Origin: JBFWQM01 sp050249455
GTDB taxonomy: Bacteria; Pseudomonadota; Alphaproteobacteria; MPNO01; VGEU01
DNA length: 64,000 nucleotides
Reading direction: 5' to 3'
NCBI GenBank assembly: GCA_050249455.1
Contig: JBFWQM010000003.1
Location: 16,306-80,305 of the forward strand
The notes beneath the pieces were generated by a model. It searched no databases, was not told the DNA's origin, and saw nothing but the letters and a program-made list of their open reading frames with translations. Positions 43,769-52,850 of this stretch are shown piece by piece (the stretch's first letter is position 1; every line of letters begins with the position of its first letter). Made by a program: the position numbers and the translations under genes.

Positions 43769-45229
43769 ATGGACGCCGGCGCCGCCCACCTCCCGCCGGG
43801 CCGCGCCGGCAAACCCGCCGGAACACTCTACGCAACCGTCGCAGACGCGGCGATTGCGGCGCTGATCGCGCTGGCGCTGGCGCTGCCGTTCGTCGGCATC
43901 TACACGGTGCCGGTCGCCGGCGGGATGGAGCTTGGCACGCGCTGGCCCGACCTCGGCGTCGTCGTCGTCACCGTGTTTGGCGGCCGGCTCGGCCTTTCCC
44001 TGGCGCGCGGCGGCCGCGCAATGCCGGGCCTGGCGCTCGGTCTCGGCGGCGTGGCGGCCGGCCTGCTGGCGCCGCTGCCCGGCCGGACGCTCGGGGTCCT
44101 CGTCGTCGCCGCGGGCGGCGTGGTGGCGTTGCGCGCCGTCGCGGCGCTGGTGCGCGGCCGGCGCGACCCCGGCGGGCCGTCGACCGGCGACCGCGTTTCG
44201 GCGGCATTGCGGCGCGCCGAGCCGCTGGTCGCGCCGCTGCTGCTGGTCGCGGCGCTGGCGCTGCCGTTCCTGCCGTTCGCCGACCGGCGCATCCTCGACC
44301 TCGCCGTCCTGGTGCTGACCTACGTGATGCTGGGCTGGGGGCTCAACATCGTGGTCGGGCTCGCCGGCCTGCTCGACCTCGGCTACGTCGCGTTCTATGC
44401 CGTCGGTGCCTACAGCTTCGCGCTGCTGGCCCACCACCTCGACTGGGGCTTCTGGGCGTGCCTGCCGGTCGCCGGCATGCTGGCGGCGCTGTTCGGCATG
44501 CTGCTCGGCTTTCCGGTGCTGCGGCTGCGCGGCGACTACCTCGCCATCGTCACGCTCGGCTTCGGCGAGATCATCCGGATCGTGCTGATCAACTGGACCA
44601 GCCTGACCAATGGGCCCAACGGCATCTCCGGCATCCCGCGCCCAACCCTGTTCGGCCTCGACTTCGGTCGCGAGTCGGCGTCCGGCGGCACGACCTTCCA
44701 CGCGTTCTTCGGCATCGACTACTCGCCGCTCAACCGGGTGATATTCCTTTATTACCTCGTGCTGGCGCTGGCGCTGGTGACCAACTTCTTCACCTTGCGC
44801 ATCCGCAGGCTGCCGCTCGGCCGCGCGTGGGAGGCGCTGCGCGAAGACGAGATCGCCTGCCGCGCGCTCGGCATCAACCCGACCAACACCAAGCTGACGG
44901 CGTTCGCGATCGGCGCCATGTTCGGCGGCGTCGCCGGCACGTTCTTCGCGACGCGCCAGACCTTCGTCAGCCCGGAGAGCTTCACCTTCCACGAGTCCGC
45001 CATCATCCTGGCCATCGTCGTGCTCGGCGGCATGGGCAGCCAGCTCGGCATCGTGCTGGCGGCGATCCTGCTGATCGGCGTCCCCGAATGGTTCCGCGAG
45101 CTGCAGGACTTCCGCATGCTGGCGTTCGGCGCGGCGATGGTGGCGATCATGGTGTGGCGGCCGCGCGGCCTCCTGTCGCGGCGCGAGCCGACGCTGCGCC
45201 TGTCGCGGTCGCAAGGCGCGCCGCCGTGA
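43769..45229 (+). CDS. livM: Branched-chain amino acid ABC transporter permease LivM
   Basis: Second membrane subunit. At 486 aa it is the long form: an N-terminal extension of about 170 residues, rich in Ala/Gly/Leu and holding several extra predicted helices, precedes the conserved part that starts near ILDLAVLVLTYVMLGWGLNIVVGLAGLLDLGYVAFYAVGAY. The cytoplasmic loop ALREDEIACRALGINPTNTKL is typical. Its TGA overlaps the GTG of livG (GTGA). Confidence 0.93.
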   Translation: MDAGAAHLPPGRAGKPAGTLYATVADAAIAALIALALALPFVGIYTVPVAGGMELGTRWPDLGVVVVTVFGGRLGLSLARGGRAMPGLALGLGGVAAGLLAPLPGRTLGVLVVAAGGVVALRAVAALVRGRRDPGGPSTGDRVSAALRRAEPLVAPLLLVAALALPFLPFADRRILDLAVLVLTYVMLGWGLNIVVGLAGLLDLGYVAFYAVGAYSFALLAHHLDWGFWACLPVAGMLAALFGMLLGFPVLRLRGDYLAIVTLGFGEIIRIVLINWTSLTNGPNGISGIPRPTLFGLDFGRESASGGTTFHAFFGIDYSPLNRVIFLYYLVLALALVTNFFTLRIRRLPLGRAWEALREDEIACRALGINPTNTKLTAFAIGAMFGGVAGTFFATRQTFVSPESFTFHESAIILAIVVLGGMGSQLGIVLAAILLIGVPEWFRELQDFRMLAFGAAMVAIMVWRPRGLLSRREPTLRLSRSQGAPP

Positions 45230-46032
45230 GCGGGATTGCGCCGCCGCTGCTCGACGTGCGCGGACTGACCATGCGGTTCGGCGGACTGGTCGCGGTCGAC
45301 AGCCTCGACTTCTCGGCGGAGGCGAACGCCATCACGGCGCTGATCGGTCCCAACGGCGCCGGCAAGACGACGGTGTTCAACTGCCTGACCGGGTTCTACC
45401 GCCCGACCGAGGGCAGCCTGGGGCTGACCCACGGCGGGCGCACCCATGCGCTGGAGCGCATGGACGACTTCCGCATCGCTAAGGAGGCGCGGCTGGCGCG
45501 CACGTTCCAGAACATCCGCATCTTCCCGCAGATGACGGCGCTGGAGAACCTGATCGTGGCCCAGCACAACGCGCTGATGCGCGCCTCCGGCTACACGGTG
45601 CTGGCGCTGTTCGGGCTGGGCGGCTACCGGCGGGCCGAGCGTGCGGCGGTGGATCGCGCCCGCTTCTGGCTCGACCGTGTCGGACTCGCCGCGCGCGCCG
45701 ACGACGAGGCGGGGACCCTTTCCTATGGCGACCAGCGGCGGCTGGAGATCGCGCGCGCGATGTGTACCGGGCCGGCGCTACTCTGCCTCGACGAGCCCGC
45801 CGCGGGGCTCAACACGCGCGAGAAGGCGGGGCTGTCGGCCTTGCTGCGCGGCATCCGCGACGAGCACGACACCGCGATGCTGCTGATCGAGCACGACATG
45901 AGCCTGGTGATGGGCATCTCCGACCGCATCGTGGTGCTGGAGTACGGCCGCAAGATCGCCGACGGCGCGCCGGCGTCGGTGCGCGCCGACCCGGCGGTCA
46001 TCCGCGCCTATCTCGGCACCGAGACGGCCTGA
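45226..46032 (+). CDS. livG: Branched-chain amino acid ABC transporter ATPase LivG
   Basis: ATP-hydrolysing subunit, 268 aa. Walker A is GPNGAGKTT, the signature is LSYGDQRRLEIARAM (a LivG-type variant of LSGGQ), Walker B is LLCLDEPAAGL, and the switch histidine is in LIEHDM. The GTG start overlaps the livM stop. livF begins 3 bases after the stop. Confidence 0.95.
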   Translation: MSGIAPPLLDVRGLTMRFGGLVAVDSLDFSAEANAITALIGPNGAGKTTVFNCLTGFYRPTEGSLGLTHGGRTHALERMDDFRIAKEARLARTFQNIRIFPQMTALENLIVAQHNALMRASGYTVLALFGLGGYRRAERAAVDRARFWLDRVGLAARADDEAGTLSYGDQRRLEIARAMCTGPALLCLDEPAAGLNTREKAGLSALLRGIRDEHDTAMLLIEHDMSLVMGISDRIVVLEYGRKIADGAPASVRADPAVIRAYLGTETA

Positions 46033-46035
46033 GCC

Positions 46036-46782
46036 ATGCTGGCGGTCCGCGGCGTCCACACCTTCTACGGCCACATCGAGGCGCTGCGGGGGGTGGACCT
46101 CGACGTCGCGGAAGGCGAGATCGTGGCGCTGATCGGCGCCAACGGCGCCGGCAAGTCGACCCTCCTGATGACGGTTTGCGGCAACCCGCCGCCGCGCCAG
46201 GGCTCGATCCGGTTCATGGGCCGCGAGCTGTCCGGCATGCCGACCCACGCGATCATGCGCGGCGGCATCGCGCACGCGCCGGAAGGCCGGCGCATCTTCC
46301 CCCGCATGACGGTGCGCGAGAACCTGCAGATGGGCGCCGTCACCGGCGATCCCGCCCATTTCGACGCCGACCTCGCCCGCGTGCTGGAGCTGTTCCCGAT
46401 CCTCGGCGAGCGCATAGACCAGCGCGGCGGCACGCTTTCCGGCGGCGAGCAGCAGATGCTGGCGATCGGCCGCGCGCTGATGAGCCGGCCGCGGCTCCTC
46501 CTGCTCGACGAGCCGTCGCTCGGGCTCGCCCCGCTGTTCGTACAGCAGATCTTCCGCGTCGTCGCCGACATCAACCGGCGCGACGGGGTCACCGTGCTGC
46601 TGGTGGAGCAGAACGCCCACCATGCGCTGCGCTGCGCCAGCCGGGGCTACGTCCTCGTCAACGGCGCGATCGCGCTGTCAGGCAGCGGTGCGGCGCTACT
46701 GGCCGATCCGGTCGTGCGTGCGGCATACCTTGAGGGCGGCGTGACGCAGCCGACCGAGCCCGGTCCTGGGCCGGCGTCATGA
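46036..46782 (+). CDS. livF: Branched-chain amino acid ABC transporter ATPase LivF
   Basis: Second ATPase, 248 aa. Motifs are Walker A GANGAGKSTL, signature LSGGEQQMLAIGRALM, Walker B LLLLDEPSLGLAP and the VEQN switch that replaces EHD in LivF. APEGRRIFPRMTVRENL is diagnostic for LivF. It completes the HMGF order; the binding-protein gene follows 49 bases on. Confidence 0.95.
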   Translation: MLAVRGVHTFYGHIEALRGVDLDVAEGEIVALIGANGAGKSTLLMTVCGNPPPRQGSIRFMGRELSGMPTHAIMRGGIAHAPEGRRIFPRMTVRENLQMGAVTGDPAHFDADLARVLELFPILGERIDQRGGTLSGGEQQMLAIGRALMSRPRLLLLDEPSLGLAPLFVQQIFRVVADINRRDGVTVLLVEQNAHHALRCASRGYVLVNGAIALSGSGAALLADPVVRAAYLEGGVTQPTEPGPGPAS

Positions 46783-46831
46783 ATCGGCGTAACTCATGCG
46801 GGGGAAGTCCAATGCAGAGGAGTGCAGGGCG

Positions 46832-47935
46832 ATGATCAGACGGATTGTGCTGGCGTTGGCGGCGGCCGGCGTTGCATCGGGTCTTGCGGCGACGGCGCAT
46901 GCCGATATCGCCGTCGCGTTGATCGGGCCGATCACCGGCCAGTATGCCTCCTTCGGCGAGCAGATGAAGCGCGGCGCGGAGATGGCGGTCGCCGACATCA
47001 ACGCCAAGGGCGGCGTGCTCGGCCAGAAGCTGAGGCTGGAGATCGGCGACGACCGCTGCGACCCGAAGGAGGCGGTGGCGGTCGCCAACCAGATGGCGAG
47101 CAAGGGCGTGAAGTTCGTCGCCGGCCACTACTGCTCGGGCTCGTCGATCCCGGCCTCGCGCGTCTACAACGAGGAAGGCATCGTCCAGATCTCGCCGGCC
47201 TCGACCAACCCGACGCTCACCGAGCAGAAGTTCTCCAACGTCTTCCGGGTGTGCGGGCGCGACGACCAGCAAGGCACCGTCGCAGGCCAGTACATGGCGG
47301 ACAAGTTCAAGGACAAGCGCGTCGCGATCGTCCACGACAAGACCGCATACGGCAAAGGGCTCGCCGACGAGACCAAGAAGGCCTTCAACGCCAAGGGCGG
47401 CAAGGAGGTCCTGAACGAGACCATTACCGCCGGCGAGAAGGACTATTCGCCGCTGGTCAGCAAGCTGAAGCAGAACCGCGTCGATGTCGTCTATCTCGGC
47501 GGCTACCACACCGAGGCCGGCCTTATCGTGCGCCAGATGCGCGAGCAGGGCATGGACACCCGCCTGGTCGCCGGCGACGCGCTGGTGACCAACGAGTACT
47601 GGTCAATCACCGGGCCGGCGGGGCAGGGCACCATGATGACCTTCAGCCCCGACCCGCGGCGCAATCCTCAGGCCGCGCCGATCGTGGAGAAATTCCGCAA
47701 GGCGGGCTATGAGCCGGAGGGCTATACCCTCTACACCTATGCCGCGGTCGAGGCGTGGAGCCTTGCGGCGGCCAAGGCGGGCAAGACCGACGGGACGGCG
47801 GTGTCGCAGGCCCTCAAGGGCCAGCAGTTCACGACCGTGCTGGGCAGCATCGGCTTCGATGCCAAGGGGGACGTGACGGCGCCCGGCTATGTCTTCTACG
47901 AGTGGAAGGACGGCAAATACGACTACGCGCAATAG
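46832..47935 (+). CDS. livJ: Branched-chain amino acid ABC transporter binding protein
   Basis: A 367-aa periplasmic type-I binding protein. The signal peptide ends at AHA (residues 22-24) before DIAVALIGPITGQYASFGEQMKRGAEMAV. Two cysteines (DRCD, HYCSGSS) could form the disulfide seen in LivJ/LivK. GHYCSGSSIPASRVYNEEGI is the ligand-site strand. Start is the ATG at 46832 after agaggag. It ends at a strong hairpin shared with mucR. Confidence 0.95.
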   Translation: MIRRIVLALAAAGVASGLAATAHADIAVALIGPITGQYASFGEQMKRGAEMAVADINAKGGVLGQKLRLEIGDDRCDPKEAVAVANQMASKGVKFVAGHYCSGSSIPASRVYNEEGIVQISPASTNPTLTEQKFSNVFRVCGRDDQQGTVAGQYMADKFKDKRVAIVHDKTAYGKGLADETKKAFNAKGGKEVLNETITAGEKDYSPLVSKLKQNRVDVVYLGGYHTEAGLIVRQMREQGMDTRLVAGDALVTNEYWSITGPAGQGTMMTFSPDPRRNPQAAPIVEKFRKAGYEPEGYTLYTYAAVEAWSLAAAKAGKTDGTAVSQALKGQQFTTVLGSIGFDAKGDVTAPGYVFYEWKDGKYDYAQ

Positions 47936-47960
47936 CGGCTGCCGCGCGGCGCATGCGAAC

Positions 47961-47983
47961 GGGGGCCCGGCGTCCGGGCCCCC
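47961..47983. terminator. Bidirectional terminator between livJ and mucR
   Basis: gggggcccgg (47961-47970), loop cgt, ccgggccccc (47974-47983): a perfect 10-bp G/C stem between convergent stop codons. Without a long T tract it may depend on Rho, but placement fits termination of both genes. Confidence 0.7.
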
Positions 47984-48010
47984 GGATATTCACGACGGAC
48001 TTGCGAACGC

Positions 48011-48466
48011 TCAGCCCGCGCTGCGGCGGCCGCGCCGGGTGACCTTCTCGCCGCGGCGGCGGCCGAGGCCGATCTTCTTGGCGAACTCCGAGCGCTGGGC
48101 GGCGTAGTTCGGCGCGACCATCGGGTAGTCCGGCGGCAGGCCCCACTTGGTCCGGTACTCGTCCGGGTTCATGTTGTAGGCCGCCCGCAGATGGCGCTTC
48201 AGCATCTTCAGCTTCTTGCCGTCTTCCAGGCAGATGATGTATTCGGGCGTGACCGATCGCCGGACGCTCACCGCAGGTTTCAGCGGCTCCATCGGAGCTT
48301 CGGGCTGTGCCCCCTGCAAAGAGGTGAGCGAGTTGTAGATCGTGTTGATGACGTCAGGCACCTGGTTGGCCGGCACTGCATTGTTGCCCACATATGCGGC
48401 AACGATGTCCACGGCCATGCGCAGGACTTCTTTTTGGTCTAACTTGCGGACGGGTTCTTCGGTCAT
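48011..48466 (-). CDS. mucR: MucR/Ros family transcriptional regulator
   Basis: A 151-aa nucleoid-associated-type regulator of the alphaproteobacterial MucR/Ros family, which controls exopolysaccharide, motility and cell-cycle genes in relatives. The N-terminal oligomerisation region is VLRMAVDIVAAYVGNNAVPANQVPDVINTIYNSL. In the finger, YIICLEDGKKLKMLKRHLRAAYNM replaces the second Cys by Asp and the last His by Tyr, a non-classical form common among MucR proteins. GLPPDYPMVAPNYAAQR follows. I start at ATG 48466; TTG 48550 is a poor alternative. Confidence 0.93.
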   Translation of the reverse strand: MTEEPVRKLDQKEVLRMAVDIVAAYVGNNAVPANQVPDVINTIYNSLTSLQGAQPEAPMEPLKPAVSVRRSVTPEYIICLEDGKKLKMLKRHLRAAYNMNPDEYRTKWGLPPDYPMVAPNYAAQRSEFAKKIGLGRRRGEKVTRRGRRSAG

Positions 48467-48863
48467 TGAGAGTTCAACCTCGAGATTAGGGCCACCAAGT
48501 CCGTCGACAATTGGCGGCGGCCACTGTGCATAATCGTCGAAGAAAGTCAATGCGCAAGAAGTAAAGCTTTATTCGAAAAACACCACCTGTTCAATAATGT
48601 TCCTCCGCGCCGCAAATTTGCTTCAGCGCTTCGACCCTCGTTGACGTCCGAACAATTGTCGGATCGGGGACGCTGTCCAGGCTTCGCGCCAGTTTTGCCG
48701 CCGCGGGGGAGCCTTGATCTCGTGGTCGTCGTGGCGGGCGGCCTTGCGGGCCGCAATCGGCGGTTGTGCGGGGCGGCGGCAGCGACGGGTTGTGCCGGGC
48801 TTCGCATTCCCTGACGAGATATGGTATTTGACCGCGCAAGAAATCGCCGAGCGCGAGCGAAGG
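48467..48863. other. 397-base divergent region, mucR / rpiB
   Basis: No convincing gene. The stretch 48541-48600 is strikingly AT-rich for this genome (gtaaagctttattcgaaaaa, ttcaataatgtt) and is a natural place for MucR autoregulation, since MucR/Ros proteins prefer AT-rich DNA. A short dyad (ccga-acaattg-tcgg) lies near 48648-48663. Promoters for both flanking genes must be here; I cannot place them exactly. Confidence 0.4.
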
Positions 48864-49301
48864 ATGTCGTCTAGAAGGGTTGCGGTCGCCGCCGACCACG
48901 CAGGATTCGAGCTGAAGGCCGCGCTGGTGAAAATATTGCGCGACGATCTCGGCTGCGAGGCCATTGATCTCGGCACGACCTCGTCGGAGTCGGTCGATTA
49001 CCCCGACTATGCAGGACGCGTGGTCGAGGCGATCCGCGGCGGGGGCGCCGACAGGGGCGTCCTGGTGTGCGGTTCCGGCATCGGCATGTCGATCGCGGCC
49101 AACCGCCATACCGGGATCCGCGCCGCGCTGTGCGCCACCGCCGAGACGGCCCGGCTGGCCCGGCAGCACAACGACGCCAACGTCCTGGTCCTGGGCAGCC
49201 GGACGACCGATGCGGCGACGGCGGCGGAATGCCTGCGGGCCTTCCTCGCCACCGCGTTCGAGGGCGGCCGGCATGCCCGGCGCGTCGCCAAGCTCGCCTG
49301 A
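48864..49301 (+). CDS. rpiB: Ribose-5-phosphate isomerase B
   Basis: Interconverts ribose 5-phosphate and ribulose 5-phosphate. The 145-aa protein has family length and the motifs VAVAADHAGFELK (Asp11-His12), the catalytic Cys69 in VLVCGSGIGMSIAANR, and the HNDANVLVLGSR segment (His102). The ATG at 48864 directly follows cgaagg. It starts the conserved alphaproteobacterial run rpiB-glyA-nrdR-ribD. Confidence 0.95.
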   Translation: MSSRRVAVAADHAGFELKAALVKILRDDLGCEAIDLGTTSSESVDYPDYAGRVVEAIRGGGADRGVLVCGSGIGMSIAANRHTGIRAALCATAETARLARQHNDANVLVLGSRTTDAATAAECLRAFLATAFEGGRHARRVAKLA

Positions 49302-49358
49302 CCCGGGAGCGGGGGCGTTGCGGAAGTCTCGCGAAGGTTCAATGAGAGGATTTGCGTC

Positions 49359-50669
49359 ATGAGCGTGTCGCCCGCCCCGCGAGGGGTGCCTTCCCTCGAC
49401 CGGTTCTTCGGCGACGACGTCGCCGCGGTCGATCCGGAGCTCGCAGCGGCGATCGGCAAGGAGCTCGACCGGCAGCAGCGCCACATCGAGCTGATCGCGT
49501 CGGAGAACATCGTCTCGCGCGCGGTGCTGGAGGCGGCCGGCTCGGTGCTGACCAACAAGTACGCCGAGGGCTATCCGGGCCGGCGCTACTACGGCGGCTG
49601 CGAATACGTGGACGTCGCCGAGCAGCTCGCGATCGAGCGCGCCTGCAAGCTGTTCGGCTGCCGCTTCGCCAACGTCCAGCCGCATTCCGGCGCGCAGGCC
49701 AACCTGGCGGTCTATTTCGCGCTGATGCAGCCGGGCGACACGCTGCTCGGCATGTCGCTCGCCGCCGGCGGCCACCTGACCCACGGCGCGGCGCCGAACC
49801 TGTCGGGCAAATGGATGAAGGCCGTCCAGTACGGCGTGCGCAAGGAGGACGCCCGCATCGACTTCGACGAGGTCGAGCGGCTGGCGCGCGAGCACAAGCC
49901 GAAGATGATCGTCGCCGGCGGCTCTGCCTATCCGCGGGTGATCGACTTCGCGCGGTTCCGCCAGATCGCCGATTCCGTCGGCGCCCTGCTGATGGTGGAC
50001 ATGGCGCACTTCGCCGGCCTGGTCGCGGCCGGGCATCACCCGAGTCCGATCCCGCACGCCCATGTCGTCACGTCCACCACGCACAAGACGCTGCGCGGCC
50101 CGCGCGGCGGCCTGATCCTCTCCAACGACGAGGAGATCGGCAAGAAGATCAACTCCGCCGTTTTCCCCGGCACCCAGGGCGGACCGTTGATGCACGTCAT
50201 CGCCGCCAAGGCGGTGGCGTTCCACGAAGCGCTGCAGCCGGCGTTCCGCGACTACGCGCGCGCGGTGATGGACAACGCGCGGGCGCTGGCCGAGACCCTG
50301 TCGGCGCAGGGCTTCGACATCGTCTCCGGCGGCACGGACACCCACCTGATGCTGGTCGACCTGCGGTCCAAGCGCCTGACCGGCAAGGCGGCGGAAGGCA
50401 CGCTGGGGCGTGCCAACATGACCTGCAACAAGAACGGCGTGCCGTTCGACCCGGAGAAGCCGACCATCACGTCGGGGGTGCGCCTCGGCTCGCCGGCGGC
50501 GACGACGCGCGGCTTCGGCCAGGCCGAGTTCCGCCAGGTCGGCATGCTGGTGGCGGAGGTGCTCGACGGCCTCGCCCGCTCCAACGGCGACAACACGGCG
50601 GTCGAGGACTCGGTGCGGGCGCGGGTGGAAGAGCTGTGCCGGCGCTTTCCCATCTATCCCGACGCCTGA
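49359..50669 (+). CDS. glyA: Serine hydroxymethyltransferase
   Basis: PLP enzyme interconverting serine and glycine and feeding one-carbon units to tetrahydrofolate. The 436-aa protein shows RHIELIASENIVSRAVLEA, the NKYAEGYPGRRYYGGCEYVD motif, and PLP-binding Lys243 in TSTTHKTLRGPRGG. Family length is about 420-435 aa. nrdR follows after 18 bases. I see no glycine riboswitch in the 57-base gap upstream. Confidence 0.97.
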   Translation: MSVSPAPRGVPSLDRFFGDDVAAVDPELAAAIGKELDRQQRHIELIASENIVSRAVLEAAGSVLTNKYAEGYPGRRYYGGCEYVDVAEQLAIERACKLFGCRFANVQPHSGAQANLAVYFALMQPGDTLLGMSLAAGGHLTHGAAPNLSGKWMKAVQYGVRKEDARIDFDEVERLAREHKPKMIVAGGSAYPRVIDFARFRQIADSVGALLMVDMAHFAGLVAAGHHPSPIPHAHVVTSTTHKTLRGPRGGLILSNDEEIGKKINSAVFPGTQGGPLMHVIAAKAVAFHEALQPAFRDYARAVMDNARALAETLSAQGFDIVSGGTDTHLMLVDLRSKRLTGKAAEGTLGRANMTCNKNGVPFDPEKPTITSGVRLGSPAATTRGFGQAEFRQVGMLVAEVLDGLARSNGDNTAVEDSVRARVEELCRRFPIYPDA

Positions 50670-50687
50670 ACGGAGAGCGCCACCGTC

Positions 50688-51152
50688 ATGAAGTGTCCCT
50701 TTTGCGGCACCGAAGACACCCAGGTGAAGGACTCGCGTCCGACGGAGGACAACACCGCCATCCGTCGACGGCGCGCCTGCACCGCGTGCGGCGCCCGCTT
50801 CACGACCTTCGAGCGGGTCCAGCTGCGCGAGCTGACGGTGGTCAAGCAGAACGGACGGCGCGAACCGTTCGACCGCGACAAGATCGCGCGTTCAATGCAG
50901 ATCGCGCTGCGCAAGCGGCCGGTCGATCCGGATCGCGTCGAGCGGGTGATCAACAGCATCATCCGCCGCCTCGAGGGCTCGGGCGAGACGGACATCAAGT
51001 CGGCCCAGGTCGGCGAGCTGGTGATGGACGCGCTGGCCAGCATCGACCCGGTCGCCTATGTCCGCTTCGCCTCGGTCTACCGTAACTTCCGCGAGGCGAG
51101 CGACTTCGAGGACTTCGTGGGGACCCTGGGTGGCAGGGACGACAAGGACTGA
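50688..51152 (+). CDS. nrdR: Transcriptional repressor NrdR
   Basis: Zinc-ribbon/ATP-cone repressor of ribonucleotide reductase genes, which senses ATP/dATP. The 154-aa protein has the ribbon cysteines Cys3, Cys6, Cys31 and Cys34 (MKCPFCG, ACTACGARFTTFE), followed by the ATP-cone (VVKQNGRREPFDRDKI). Its 3' end overlaps the probable GTG start of ribD. No Nrd gene is in the window. Confidence 0.97.
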   Translation: MKCPFCGTEDTQVKDSRPTEDNTAIRRRRACTACGARFTTFERVQLRELTVVKQNGRREPFDRDKIARSMQIALRKRPVDPDRVERVINSIIRRLEGSGETDIKSAQVGELVMDALASIDPVAYVRFASVYRNFREASDFEDFVGTLGGRDDKD

Positions 51153-52245
51153 CGACGACCGCTTCATGCGGATCGCAATCGGGCTTGCCCGCCGCGGGCT
51201 CGGCAACGTCTGGCCGAACCCCGCGGTGGGTTGCGTGATCGTCCGCGACGGCGCGGTGGTCGGACGCGGCTGGACCCAGCCGTCGGGGCGTCCCCATGCC
51301 GAGACCGAAGCGCTGGCGCGCGCCGGCGGCGCGGCGCGGGGCGCCACCGCCTACGTCACCTTGGAGCCGTGCGCCCATTTCGGCCGAACGCCGCCATGCG
51401 CCGATGCCCTGGTCGCGGCAGGCGTCGCGCGGGTGGCGATCGCCGCCGGCGACCCCGACCCGCGGGTCGACGGCGCCGGGATCGCGAAGCTGCGGGGCGC
51501 CGGCATCGCGGTGGACGTCGGCATCGGGGAAGGCGGCGCGCGCGAGGTCAACGCGGGTTTCTTCTTGCGCCTGCGCGAGGGACGCCCGCTGGTCAGCCTG
51601 AAGCTCGCGACCTCGCTCGACGGTCGGATCGCGGCGCACAGCGGCCGCAGCCGCTGGATCACCGGCGAGGCGGCGCGCGCCCTGACCCACGGGATGCGCG
51701 CCCGGCACGACGCGATCCTGGTCGGGATCGGCACGGCGCTGGCCGACGACCCCGAACTGACCTGCCGCCTGCCAGGCATGGCGGGCCGCTCGCCGGTCCG
51801 CGTGGTGGTCGACGGCGTCCTGCGGCTGCCGGCTGACGCGAAGCTCGTGAAATCGGCCGCTGCAATTCCCACATGGGTGGTCTGCGGCGAAGGCGCCGAT
51901 TTGTCGCGCCGGGAGGCGCTGGCCAGGGCCGGTGTCGTGTCGCTGCCGGTTCCGGCCGGCGCGGACGGCCGGCCGTCGCCGCGCGCGGTCCTGGCGGCGC
52001 TGGCCGAGAAGGGCATTACGCGGCTGATGGTGGAGGGCGGCGGCACCATCGGCGCGGCTTTCCTGCGCGCCGGACTGGTCGACCGGCTGGTCTGGCACCG
52101 CGCGCCGATGGTGATCGGCGGCGACGGCCTGCCGGCCTTGCAGGCGCTCGGTGTCGACGATCCGAAAGACGCGCCGGGTTTCGTCATGGTAGCTTCGCAA
52201 TCGGCCGGGCCCGACCGCATCGAGACGTTCGCCCGGCCGCACTGA
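51130..52245 (+). CDS. ribD: Bifunctional riboflavin deaminase/reductase RibD
   Basis: Second and third steps of riboflavin synthesis: deamination of the pyrimidine, then side-chain reduction. The 371-aa protein (GTG at 51130) has a cytidine-deaminase-like domain with HAETEAL and EPCAHFGRTPPCADAL (zinc His/Cys ligands), then a reductase domain from about residue 155 (LKLATSLDGRIAAHSGRSRWITG). The start overlaps nrdR by 23 bases; ATG 51166 is an alternative but would lose the DDDRFM segment common in relatives. ribE starts 15 bases after the stop. Confidence 0.94.
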   Translation: MAGTTRTDDDRFMRIAIGLARRGLGNVWPNPAVGCVIVRDGAVVGRGWTQPSGRPHAETEALARAGGAARGATAYVTLEPCAHFGRTPPCADALVAAGVARVAIAAGDPDPRVDGAGIAKLRGAGIAVDVGIGEGGAREVNAGFFLRLREGRPLVSLKLATSLDGRIAAHSGRSRWITGEAARALTHGMRARHDAILVGIGTALADDPELTCRLPGMAGRSPVRVVVDGVLRLPADAKLVKSAAAIPTWVVCGEGADLSRREALARAGVVSLPVPAGADGRPSPRAVLAALAEKGITRLMVEGGGTIGAAFLRAGLVDRLVWHRAPMVIGGDGLPALQALGVDDPKDAPGFVMVASQSAGPDRIETFARPH

Positions 52246-52260
52246 AGACGCAGGAGAGAC

Positions 52261-52848
52261 ATGTTCACGGGTATCGTCACCGACGTCGGCCGGGTCCGCG
52301 GGATAGAGCAGCGCGGCGACACGCGCCTGACCATCGAGACCGGCTACGACACGGCCGGAATCGAGATCGGCGCCTCGATCGCCTGCTCGGGACCGTGCCT
52401 GACGGTGGTCGACAAGGGCCCCGGCTGGTTCGCGGTCGAGGCCTCGGCGGAGACCTTGTCGCGCACCACGATCGGCGGCTGGGGAGTCGCCACGCGGGTC
52501 AACCTCGAGCGCGCGGTCCGGGTCGGCGACGAGCTCGGCGGCCACATCGTGACCGGCCACGTCGACGGCATCGGCACGGTCGCCGAGACGGCGCCGGAGG
52601 GCGACTCGCTGCGCGTGCGGTTCGAGGCGCCGGCGGGCCTCGCCAAGTACGTCGCCGAGAAGGGCTCGATCGCGGTGGACGGCGTCTCGCTCACGGTCAA
52701 TTCGGTGGACGGCCCGCGCTTCGCCGTCAACCTCATCAGTCACACCCGCGGCTGCACGACGCTCGGCGATCTGCGTCCGGGCAGCCGGGTCAACCTCGAA
52801 GTCGACGTGATCGCCCGCTACGTCGCGCGTATGGTGGAGAAGGATTAG
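52261..52848 (+). CDS. ribE: Riboflavin synthase, alpha chain
   Basis: Dismutates two 6,7-dimethyl-8-ribityllumazine molecules to riboflavin. The 195-aa protein consists of two tandem lumazine-binding barrels: MFTGIVTDVGRV starts the first, and GGHIVTGHVDGIGTVAE begins the second. The conserved CSGPCLTVVD and GVSLTVNSVDG stretches are present. ribBX begins at a GTG two bases after the stop. Confidence 0.95.
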   Translation: MFTGIVTDVGRVRGIEQRGDTRLTIETGYDTAGIEIGASIACSGPCLTVVDKGPGWFAVEASAETLSRTTIGGWGVATRVNLERAVRVGDELGGHIVTGHVDGIGTVAETAPEGDSLRVRFEAPAGLAKYVAEKGSIAVDGVSLTVNSVDGPRFAVNLISHTRGCTTLGDLRPGSRVNLEVDVIARYVARMVEKD

Positions 52849-52850
52849 TC

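Noticed and set aside
43658..45214. A 518-codon frame opposite livM
   Set aside because: Gln/Arg/Asp/His-rich shadow with no recognisable motif. LivM topology and operon position are clear.
51030..51165. FMN riboswitch before the rib genes
   Set aside because: ribD overlaps nrdR, which leaves no room, and none of the RFN consensus sequence is present.
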